From positions 310,001 through 374,000 of the forward strand of contig CAOLHI010001155.1 in assembly GCA_948474755.1 (NCBI GenBank): DNA of 64,000 nucleotides. The letters run 5' to 3'. Source of the DNA: Ctenosaura bakeri. Lineage: Eukaryota; Chordata; Lepidosauria; Squamata; Iguanidae. Both the position numbers and the translations under genes were made by a program. The notes beneath the pieces are model-generated. The model saw only the letters and a list, made by a program, of their open reading frames with translations, had not been told where the DNA came from and searched no databases. Positions 54,185-64,000 of this stretch are shown in pieces (position 1 is the stretch's first letter; every line of letters begins with the position of its first letter).

Positions 54185-57100
54185 TATATAATTACTGTAC
54201 AAAGAACTTGCAGATCATTGTGCCAGTTATGGTTTGTCAATTATATTTATAACCCATAGCTTCTGAGACTAAGAAAATGTTGACTTGTGTAATCTTAATC
54301 TGAAATTGAATGGAAACATTGATTACTCCTTGAATTTTCTTCATCTCTATCACAGCTATTTCAGACGTTTAGGAGAGCTTCAGTTTTTAAGGGGGGAGTT
54401 CTATTTTTATTTCTGAAATGTTTTATTTGGAAAAACTGTGTTGTGTTCTGTAGGAACCCTCTTTGGCATAATCTATAGTTATATTTTGTGCCGTTGCTTA
54501 CCTGAATGGTCCTGTGGTTATCCAAAACATCTCAGAAAATAGGGACAACTATATCCTAATTAGATTGCATTATCCTACCAGGAGAGCTTATACTCTCGAA
54601 GCGCAATGGCACCATCCATCAGCTGTGGTCTTTGCCACAATTCATTTCTTTCAGTGGTATTGAGGCAACAAAATTCACCTGAGATTCAACAACACTCTGG
54701 AAATGAAAGAAGCTATTCAGATGTGCTCCTCACAAAATGAGGTTTGTGGATAAAGCTCTTTACCTTCCATTCCCAACAGCTTTCTGTGACCTAGGGTGAA
54801 AGGATATTTTAGAAACAGTGTGCCAGTCCTGCTTTCAGGGTCAGAACTATAGTATCATCTATTGGCCAACCTGTTCCCTCTGAAGTCTATTCACTTGCCT
54901 CAGCTACACTGGTGATGCTGCCATGCACAGCTCTACCTGCCTAATCCCCCACTATCTGAAGCAAAAACACATCCCCAAAGGCCATTGCAAACGGAGTCCC
55001 TCATCCTGGCACTGAAGGTTGGAGAAAGAATAGATTATCGCTTAATGCTGTAAGTTGAGTGTTAGACTGCAGTAAGAGAGTTTTTACAACATACTTTACA
55101 ACCATTTAATATAGTCCACTGTTACTACTCCTATTGAAAGTTGGAGGGGGGCAATAATATGAAGGAGGGCTTACAACACAGCCCTACAGTATGAACCAGT
55201 ATTCATATATCAGGTTCAGTGTTCATATATCAGGTTAGACTGAGACTACCTGGTTGGGATTTCTATCCAGAAGTCCTCTGTACATGCCAGGAATTGAGGC
55301 ATGTAGTAGCTTATTTCAACAAGCTGTGGGACCAGGTTTTTGTATTCCAGTTCCCTTTCAGACTCCATCCATTTTTACAAAGTGGGACACCTTAAAGGCC
55401 TAGAACTAAAAATTCTTCCATCCCTCTAGAGGTCCTGTTAGGTGCACTGTTGAGGTACCAGCTTCATGGATTGCAAAGTTCTTGGAGATGGATTGCTGAA
55501 GCTGGGCTTGGGGACACCAACGCTGGCTAGGGTTAAGGATTATACATTTCAAGTTCTTTTGGGCTTGTGGGGGGGGGCTCTATTTCCACGGTGATGTTCT
55601 GGGCCAGAGGACTCCATTGGTTTTGTATCCCCAGGTCATAAGATGAAAGTACTTAACAGATTGACCACAGCAGACTTCCAAAAGCTCTAATGCATAAGTA
55701 CTCTCCAAATTATACCCTGGAGAATAAGATATCCTGTGAAGCTTCCCATCTTATCTTATTAAGGACAACTGCATAGTTCTCAGCAGTATAACACTGCCAG
55801 AGCCTGCTGCCATGAGCGGTAGCACAACCTCTGGATTTATTCTACAGTGTGAGAACAATGGGGAGTGTAGAACTGCAGTGCTGTGCTTTACATATGGAAA
55901 GCATCTGTGTTTTGGCATAGTATCTCCCCATAAATAAATGACTGCTGTTTTCATAGTCACTTTAAAGTGTGTAATACAGGTCCAATGTATCAATTTGAGT
56001 TTGTAGAAATGTTGATTATCACCAGATTCCAGACCCAGGCTATTCAGAAATGCCAAAATAATTGTTTCAGCCAGACAGATATTAAAGCTTTGTACTGTGC
56101 AGGAGCAAAATTTAATGTAAGAGAAACTGAGAGAGGGTATATGGCTGTTAAAACTTTTCCAAAACTAAAAGGAAGCAAAACAAACCCTTACTGTCTTGTT
56201 GTGGACCTGTTAGCTGCAGTCCTCTTGAGAGCTTCTCAGATTGAAACCAGAAGTGCAACCTGGAAATTAATATCAATTACTGAAAACAAAATGCCACATC
56301 AGTAATGTTAAGAGTCTGTTTTAAAACCCACAAACCCAAGGCAATTCAGAGCTACTGTAGGACTAAAAATATGAGCCTGACATACAACAGTTACCACAAA
56401 CTGCTTTGCAACTAAGAGCCAACATGTAACAAAGAAGCTGCAGTTTGGTGGAAATCAGTGATACTGCAGTGACAATACTCTACCGTGTGGGCTTGACTCC
56501 AGCAAGACTTCATAATTTTAGCTCAAAAGAGAAGAGTTCATAGAAGGTGAATATGTAGAAATTCATACAGGATTCAAGGCTGCCATATGTTACAAAACGT
56601 GTGTAACTATTGTAGAATATCCTAGGATCCATTGTGGATTTGCTATTTAAGTCTATTCTTACATCATGCGGCAGCTCATCTGTGTTTCAGTGCACACACT
56701 ACTTGTGAACTGTGAAAGTTTCTTTCCCCAATCCAGCTATGCAGGGAGTTTTTCTTTTAAAAAAGGACTAGACTAGAAACTGCTTGCTACACCCTCCCAA
56801 ATCTGGTGTTGGGTGGATAGGTGAGCCACATGTGTATGTGCCTCCAAACACAGATCTTGAACAGACTGGCTGAAATAATTCCTAGCACTACAGGCTTGAA
56901 TAATTGTCTAGATTGAATAAATTAGTAGAATCACAAAAGGAAACCACTCTAGGAAATAGGTTTACACTCCATAATCACTGAAATACTCTAGTGAATGTGT
57001 CAGTCTGTACTAAATAAATATATTTGTTTATAGACATGTGCTATATTAACTTCCCCTCTTGCCCCAAACTCTGCCAAACAAAATCCAACTAGAAAGTAGG

Positions 57101-58740
57101 ATGTTCACACCCGAGCAGGAGTTTCTTAGATAAATATTTTTTCTATGTTGAGCCCAAAGCCACTTCTACAAATTTCAGACTTTGATTGAAATAGTATATT
57201 TCTTTTGCTTTTTATTTCTTCCCATCTCCTCCACTGGCAACTACTGACGCATTACCTTAAGTCCTCTTACCTCCCACTGCTTTGGTGAACAAGAGCCTTG
57301 GTAGAAAAAGAACACATCAGGCAGTAATGAGCACTGAACAGTAATGTGACTGGTCGCACCCAAAGCCTCTGCCAGCGTAAGACTGTAGAGCCTGAGAGAA
57401 AACTCCCTGTTTGCATAACTTCCTCTGCCTACAGAGGGAATCCTTATTTTCCCAATAAGCATAATCAAATGAGGAAATATTTCTGTTGTAAAGCAAGCAT
57501 ACCTTTCGCAGAACCCATATCTGTCTGGAAAGTATACGTGTTTGCTTTAATTATATGTATTTGTGTCATGACAATATTAAAAAGAGAAAAACAGTGCCCA
57601 TGTAGCCAGCCACTGCGGCATCTAATGGAAAATACCTATTTTTCTCCAAACCTTTTCACTTGCTTGCATGAAAATTCCACTCCTTTAGCCCAGTAGCTGC
57701 CTATTTCAACATCCATTTCAGGAATCCTGGTATCTAGCCATAAGAAACAATGGGGGGAAAGGGCCTAATGCAAATAATAATTATTCGACACGTTATATTT
57801 TGAAAGCATTACACAAACATTCACCTTGTAATACATTGAATCACTCTTGGGAAGAAATAGTATCCCTGTTTTAAAGACAGGGAAACTGAAATGTCATAAA
57901 GAGCAAGTGGTCTTTTGGAGGCCACACAGCAAGTAATATTAAGTTCTTACATCTTCTGGCTCTTGCAGCCTGCCCCTTCCCATTCAGCTGAATTTTCTGA
58001 ACCACAGTCCCTCTTCCAAGCAAATTGCCTTAAAATACTCTACAGAGTTTGTGAGAAATAACAATATCTAGGACACAGACTCATTTGTCTGGCCCTGGCT
58101 AGAGCAGCAACTCCAAATAAATGTTTGTGAACTAAATAAAAATTTGAAATTCTCTTTGCAACCCTATTTAGACAAGGGTCTAATCAGGCCACTACAATCT
58201 TCTGTAATACTCAGTGGGAGGTCTTGATTTTAGTAGGGTGCATGTCTGAATTTTTATGTTCTGCCTTGATTCTTAAACAATGTTGGACCTTACAGTCACA
58301 TTCTTTCTCTGTATGTCTCCCTTAAGGATTCCAACTTAACTTTATTTCCAGAAGTTTTCTTACTCAGAAAAATAAGTCTATTAAAGTTCGTGGTGGTGAT
58401 GGGAAGAACTTAGCATAACTATGTTTGTTTTTCAGAAGCTACTGCCAAGTATTGTTTTATAGTTTCTTTTTTTAAGCTTCTCTTGCCACTGTTTACAGTA
58501 GCCTCTGAGAAATTTAAAATGATTCTTTACCAGTTTCATTCCCTCCCAATTTCCTTCTTTTTCTTTTTGGCAAACATTCATGCACTATCTCTGCACCTCT
58601 AGTTTTTACTGGAGCAGATGCCATTATCTTTTGTCTTGTTTTCTTTCTTCATGATGATATCAGAGAAGTCTTAGGAAGTGTCAACATAATTTGTTAAAGG
58701 CATTTGCTAAAATGCAGACAACATGAATTGAAGAACTTGG
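54185..58740. other. No recognisable gene or repeat family
   Basis: Open frames up to about 115 codons without any domain. A short tandem duplication (TTCATATATCAGGTT) is at 55200-55235. Part of 54540-55640 has mixed-composition, coding-like texture that could be an old retroelement, but I could not place it. Confidence 0.4.
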
Positions 58741-58744
58741 AAAC

Positions 58745-59995
58745 AAAACTATACTAGGTGATCCTCTTGACCAGAGAACTTCCCATGGTTCAAGTTCAAT
58801 AGAGCTTCTAATAAGAATGTCATTAATTGTGGGAACAGCCCTGGTCACCTTGGGGAATGATCTGTATCATCCATGATCTCTCAGCAGGATTTGATACCAT
58901 TGATTGTGGTATCCTACTTAGGCTGTTTGGCTTATATACGACTTGGGGCATTGCTCTGCTGGGGTTCCATTCTTTTGGCTGAACATTCTCAGAAGGTGGT
59001 GCTACAGGACTGTTGGCTTTTTGTCAGCCTTTTGGCCATTAGCCTGTAGGGTTCCAGAGGGCCCAGTGTGCCCCCCTGTGTACCAACATTGAAGCCACTG
59101 GAGGAGGACTTCTGAAGTTTTGGGGTTGGGTGTCATCATTATGCTGATGATACTCTTATTTATCTTTTACAATTGATGCCAAGGAGGCTGAGGAAGTCCT
59201 GAATTGTCATCTGGATGCAGATGAATACATGAAGACTTAATTCAGATGAAAGAGAAGTACTGTTGATTGGTAGGAAAACCAGCCTAGGTTGGGATCACAA
59301 TATGTTCTGGATGGTATTGCACTCCCTCTGAAAGATCAGATAATCCTAGCTTTGGAGTGGTCTTGGATCCAGCAAGGTGGCTTCAGTGGCCAGGAGTGCC
59401 TTTGCCCAGGTTTGGCTCAAGTGCCTGCTGCACTTTTGCCTGGGGAAGGCAGATCTCACCACAGTAGTTAATGCCTTAGTTACCTCTTCGTTAGGCTACT
59501 GTCATGTATTCTACATGGGGCTGTATTTGGAAAGGATTTGGAAGCTGCAGCTAGTGGAAAATACAGCAAGCAGAGTGATATCAAGTGTACATTTTAAAGA
59601 CCACATAACAATAGTCTTACAAGAAATGCACTCAGCTTTCAATTCAGGATAAACAATGATGAGAGAAGCTTTTTAAAAAGTTCAATTCACTGTACTGGTT
59701 TTGAACTAAAAAGCCCTGACTGATTTGGCGCTAAGATATCTAAAATACAACCTCCTCCCATATGAGTCTGAAGACCTCACTTTGTTCCATGTCCCAACAC
59801 CTTACAAGATGAGGTTGGTATGCAAATATAACAGCATTTTCTCTGCATCAGTGACCTGATTGTGCAGCTCCCTGCCAAAGGAAGTTAGGCTGGTTCCATC
59901 TGTTTTGAGCTTCTAGTTGGCAGCTGAAATAGTGATGTTCTACATGGTCTTTGATGTTTGAAACTCTTCTACTTTATTCATTTATTTTAAAATCA
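58745..59995 (+). mobile_element. L2 LINE remnant, RT to C-terminal part
   Basis: The order of motifs fits L2: SAGFDTIDCGILL (about 58880-58915), AGVPFFWLNILRRWCYRTV (about 58957-59012), YADDTLIY-like codons (59141-59160), then LGVVLDPA-like GVVLDPARWLQWPGVPLPRF (59360-59420). It continues with the LPGEGRSHHSS codons and the C-terminal FELKSPD, YLKYNLLPYES and LFHVPTPYKMRL segments (59700-59815). Everything is broken by stops and frame changes. The 3' tail is not preserved. Confidence 0.7.
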
Positions 59996-60000
59996 TGCTG

Positions 60001-60064
60001 TTCTTAGACAGGAGGATGGATTCAATGGCCCTTGTGGTCTTTTCCAGCTCTATGATTCTGTGAC
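60001..60064 (+). mobile_element. CR1 3' tail fragment
   Basis: GGATTCAATGGCCCTTGTGG then TCTTTTCCAGCTCTATGATT and CTGTGA is the CR1 3' end. Only about 60 bp are present, joined directly to the L2 remnant. Confidence 0.65.
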
Positions 60065-60109
60065 CTCTGTTAATAATATAAATATGTTTATATTATAATA
60101 GGTTATAAT

Positions 60110-60798
60110 CAGTGATGTAGACTTGAGTCGATTGACTTGGACTCAAATCATTTCAGTGACTTGACTTGGACTTGACTCAGCAATACATGACATACTGATT
60201 TGACTCAACTCATGACTTGTATATTTTTAGTGACTGACTTGCTGCTCTTGGTTCAGTAACATAACTCATTCATCCAGAAACTTTTGTGACTTCAAACAAT
60301 ACTTCCATCTCTTTTTTGCCTACTGGTCAAATGACGATCTAACTCAAACCCAAAGTGTGAGCACATTTCTTAGAGGCAACAGCAAACAAGTTGGGCAATG
60401 GGCTTGAGGCAGGATTGAGATCTGCTCAGCAGGCTGTCCCCACTGCATATCGGAGGAGCTTTCTAAAAGGCAGAAGGCAAGTCTTGCCCCCAGAGCATTT
60501 CTCAGAGGGGAATTTCTCAGAGAGAAATAGCAAATGTGTTAGGCAACAGGCTCGAGGAAGAAAGACCCTTCCTTCTAAAGCTTTTGAAGCTTCAGTAATA
60601 GGGAATAAGATAGGATCCTATTCCCCACATCAGAAGCTGCAGACCCTTGTAAGCCCATTGACATTCCACGACCACCTCCACACTTGATTTGAGACTTGGC
60701 TTGGAAGTATCTTGCAAGGACCTGAGAACTGACTTAAGACTTGGAGGTACAGACTTGAGACTTAATTTGAGATTTCAAGTAAAAGACTTAAAAGACTG
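60110..60798. mobile_element. Non-autonomous hAT element with GACTTG subterminal repeats
   Basis: The ends CAGTGATGTAGACTTGAG and, reversed, CAGTCTTTTAAGTCTTTTAC are flanked by a perfect 8-bp duplication GTTATAAT (60102-60109 and 60799-60806). Both subterminal regions carry many GACTTG or ACTTGA copies (at least nine in the first 140 bp, at least five in the last 120 bp). It is 689 bp long with no transposase. The short central frames are not domain-like. Confidence 0.75.
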
Positions 60799-60879
60799 GT
60801 TATAATATGTATGTATTTATGTTTTATATATAAATCATCTGTACCCTATGTTATATATCAATCATCTGTAGTCATTCTT

Positions 60880-61800
60880 TCTGTCTTCTTAATATTCAGC
60901 TATAACTTTGCTGTTCCACTGTCATCCTTAACTGTCATCAGTAATTGTTCCAAGTCTTAGGCTATTCAATACACTTTCTGCATATGATACTGTGTCATCT
61001 GCATATCTTAAATTGTTGGTGTTCCTCCCCCAGCTTTCATGCCTGCTTCCTCTGAGGCTAATCCTTCTTTCCCTATTGCATATAAAATAAAGAAGCAGGG
61101 TGATAAAGTGCAGACTTGTCTGACCCCTCTGCCAATGGAAAACCATTCTGCTTCTCTGAACAGTGGCCTCCTGTCCATAATCATGCATCAGGTCAAATCA
61201 GATGTTGTGACATACACATTACTTTTAGAGTGAGCCATAATTTTTCATGATTAATGCAATCGAAGGCTTTGCAGTAATCCATAAAGCACAATCTGATTTT
61301 TTTCTGAAATTCTTTGGTGTGTTCTCTTATACAATATATATTTGCAATATGATCCCTAGCACTTCTTCCTTTTCTGGACCTACCCGGAATTTCCCACTCT
61401 TTCTATGATATAAGCCATTCTTGTGAGCATCACTTTGCGTGCATGAGAGAACCATGCAATAATCCAATGGTTACTACAGTCTCTTGTCTCCTCTTTCTTA
61501 TATGAAATGTTTCCAGTCTGTGGGCCATTGTTTTGCTTTCTATATTTGCAGGCAGAGTTTTGTTATGATTTGAATAGATTCTGTTTCTCAGCCTGAAACA
61601 GCTCTATTTGTATGCCATCTGTTTCTGCTGATTTATTTCTCCCAAGTACTTTCAGACCCTTTTCCACTTTGCTTTCTGAATTTGTGGGTTATCTTCAGCA
61701 ATACTTCCTTGAAGGAATCTGTTGTCATTTCCTGTTTCCTGTTTCCTCAATGTACAGCTGTCAGGTCAACTTTGCTCTCCCTGTCATGCAAGATGATGTC
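60880..61800 (-). mobile_element. RTE/BovB LINE remnant, RT domain, minus strand
   Basis: Minus-strand reading, in several frames: KAFDCINHEKLW (61270-61240 region), EAEWFSIGRGVRQVCTLSPCF (about 61160-61105), then NNLRYADDTVSYAES (61016-60972), the BovB motif C with intact YADD. An upstream fingers segment extends to about 61800. The frames are broken, so this is a decayed fragment. Confidence 0.7.
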
Positions 61801-63240
61801 TAGTAATACCATGTTTTGATGTTAGCTACCATATAATGCCCTATAATTCATATACTTCATATTATGGTACTTGAGGCTTGATGTCATATAATACTTGTAA
61901 TGCTTTGCTTTGGTGCTTCTTTGGGAGACTGTACTGTGAGATGATGAGAATGATTGGGGAAACCAGTGTACTGGGAAGAAGATGTGTAATATCTCCACTG
62001 GACTGAGAATCCACATGCAGGCTGACAGTCGAGTTTCCAAAATCAAATTACTGATGAGAGCCATGAGAACAGGTGAAGTGTAAATTAACTTGAGAAAGTG
62101 TGTTCTGCTTAGCTGCCAAATAGAATCATTGTGCAGGCTAAATTTGAAATGTATTGTTATATAGTGCTGTAAAGCCTCTGTTCCTTCAGTTCTGGCAACT
62201 TTTGCAATATGTACTGTTTCTTTTGATTACTGAGTAAAGGCTTCTGAAAAAACTCTGAGCTCTCTTCTTTGAACCGGGGACTAGTCAGTACATGATATTA
62301 GCTCAGCTTCTTCTTCTCGTAAATACAAAGTCTTTTCACTTATTTTTATATGAATCCAGTGCCAGATTTTCTTGTGGTTTTCTTCTATATTAAGTATATG
62401 TTTAAAATCTGCAATATCCTTGAACAATCTGTTAATCATATATTTATTTAACTTCAAATACTTGCTTGTTGTAAGGAACTAGAGAAACAGTTCCTTACAG
62501 ATATTTCCCTTTTTTGTCAATAATTCTCTTTCAGTTCCAAAGTCATATTAATTAAGTTCTTGTTTTTCTTGTTTTCTGCAAGCGGTATACATTTAACTGT
62601 GCAGGAAAAAGGAACAGAAAAGAAAGAAAAGGAAAAAGAAAGGGAAAAAATGGAAAAGAAAGTTTGATTTTATCCCTTTCCACTTTTAAACCGTACTCAC
62701 ATTCAAGGCCGTATGAGGAATGTCTGTTGTAGAAGTAAGGTTGCAGTCTGATGTTAGAAAAGTTTCTTTTTCTGAAGTTTTTAAATAAAATGATGATTTA
62801 ATGAAAAAGATGGAGTGACGGAGTTTGTAGGGTTTTTCAGCTGACAGAAAAACATGTGGCAAGCAGGCTGGTAGATTTTGCTCTTCCTCTTTTGTTTGCA
62901 ACCAGTCACCTCTCTGGGAAGAACTGGTACACAAAAGAGGAGTAGAAAGCATTTTCAGTGCATCCCTCACAGATCCTTTGCCCAGGGGGTGATGGAGAGA
63001 GCAGAAGGTGAGCTGTGTTTGGGAGGGCGTGATTGATTGACTGTTTTTAAAGGCTTACATGGGTGTGTTTGTTTCTGACCATGTGCTCTCCCTGGGGTGG
63101 AGCTAGCATATTATAACTGTTGCCAGCAGCGTGTACCTTGTGGCACATGAAGTTATATAATTATAAAAGTTGAACAGGAGCGCTGTTAACAGGCAAAGCC
63201 AAACAGCATTGACAGGGAAGTTTTGAGGAGGAGTGGAATG
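61801..63240. other. No recognisable gene; polypurine tract
   Basis: A 60-bp purine-rich run (AAAGAAAGAAAAGGAAAAAG type) is at 62605-62665. Otherwise short frames only. Confidence 0.45.
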
Positions 63241-64000
63241 TGAGGGGGCTGCTGCCATCACCTGCAATAGCTGTGGTATGTTTGTGTTCTTGCTAGAGGA
63301 GGTGAGTGGCTATACCTGCAGCAAGTGCAAGTCGGTGGCACTCTTGGAGGAGAAGGTCTAGCAACTTGAGTTCCATGTGTCTACTTTTCAATGCATATTA
63401 CGAGGGATTTTGAGGCTCTGGGGAGGAAGCTGAAGGAACTTGATGCACAGGTTGTCACTTCATTTATCCTCCCAGTTAAAGGACCAAGAAGGGAGAGAAC
63501 AATAGTGGAGGTGAACAACTGGCTCTGCAGATGGTGCCACCAGGAATGATTTGGTTTCTTGGATCGTGGTCTGTAATTTCATGAACATGATCTACTGGCA
63601 AGTGATGGGTTGCACTTCACAGCAGTTGGCAGGAATGTTTTTGGTAAGAGGCTCACAAACCTGATCAGGAGGTCTTTAAACTGAGTTATGTGGGGGAGGG
63701 TGACATCAATTGGATGAAATTCTAGACTATCCGCAAAAGAGAAATGATGAGGGAATACAATTTCTGCAAGAGACACACTGTGACTTGGAAATTAAACCCA
63801 TACAAGAAGGAATAATTCCTCAACAGAAAATGCAATGAGTTAATAGTTCTGATTTTGGAAGTTTGAAGAATGCGAGAAATATCACAACACCAGCAACATC
63901 TTTTAAGTTAGGAGATCCAAATATGGAATGGCAGCTCTTATTATTTAAGGAGTTTTCCAACAACTGGCTTCTGAATCCACAGGGAATAATTTTTGGAAAG
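63241..64000 (+). mobile_element. CR1/L2-type LINE ORF1 region, runs off the window
   Basis: This is the 5' part of a CR1-group element, read on the plus strand. The zinc and esterase blocks identify ORF1. The element continues beyond the window edge. Confidence 0.6.
63256..63710 (+). pseudogene. CR1-group ORF1: zinc module and esterase-like block, decayed
   Basis: ITCNSCGMFVFLLEEVSGYT then CSKCKSVALLEEKV (63257-63360) is the paired CxxC zinc module and start of a coiled coil typical of CR1/L2 ORF1 proteins. After a stop at about 63358, a later segment reads WNDLVSWIVV and HDLLASDGLHFTAVGRNVFG (63545-63650). This corresponds to the C-terminal block of the SGNH/GDSL-like esterase domain described in CR1 ORF1, with the Asp and His of the DGLH motif intact. 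The coiled coil and esterase core between them are deleted or unreadable. Non-functional. Confidence 0.6.

Noticed and set aside
56690..58740. Possible host exons
   Set aside because: Frames of about 70-115 codons lack domains and convincing splice-site pairs. I could not support any exon.

Overview
This is vertebrate nuclear DNA that is AT-rich and crowded with repeats. The mix of repeat families points to a squamate reptile (lizard or snake). Tyrosine-recombinase DIRS retrotransposons, L1, CR1, L3-like CR1, L2 and RTE/BovB LINEs, a 5S-rRNA-derived SINE, an LTR retroelement and several hAT, pogo/Tigger-like and Harbinger-like short DNA transposons all occur in 64 kb. I recognise no host protein-coding exon, tRNA gene or functional rRNA gene. 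Almost every reading frame of interest belongs to a decayed transposon.

Layout: 0.2-12.5 kb is a head-to-tail stack of four DIRS copies (A-D), each cut short where the next begins. Copy D is split by a 2.3 kb minus-strand LTR element (10005-12290). Copy C carries a 211 bp piece of the same LTR family that looks like a retrocopied transcript end. 13.4-25.4 kb holds a pogo-like MITE, an LINE 3' tail, an internally deleted mini-L1, an inverted L1 5' UTR with a purine/pyrimidine minisatellite, a 5'-truncated L1 nested inside that UTR (12-bp target duplication), and a long L1 with ORF1 and ORF2. 25.5-28.2 kb is a fifth DIRS copy (E) with its pol, recombinase and right terminal inverted repeat. 28.3-31.6 kb has a CR1, inverted DIRS fragments and a hAT MITE.

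32-36 kb is largely unannotatable. 35.8-39.4 kb has a BovB 3' end and two minus-strand CR1/L3 remnants, one split by a GC-rich MITE. 39.9-40.5 kb has a degenerate 42-bp tandem repeat under a 187-codon open frame. 41.7-42.9 kb is another CR1. 45.3 kb has a minus-strand repeat with a hammerhead-like core. 47.2 kb has the 5S SINE. 48.6-49.3 kb is a cluster of three related MITEs. 53-54 kb is an L1 tail on the minus strand with a microsatellite grown inside its zinc-knuckle codons. 58.7-61.8 kb carries L2, a CR1 tail, a hAT MITE and BovB. The window ends in a CR1/L2-type ORF1 with a zinc module and an esterase-like block.

Nothing here forms a working gene network. The most interesting content is structural: nested target-site duplications, a possible twin-primed or UTR-only L1 insertion, a retrocopied LTR transcript end, the conserved zinc module in DIRS gag, and the DIRS stack itself. 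Coordinates of repeat edges are read by eye and may be off by tens of bases unless a target duplication is given.
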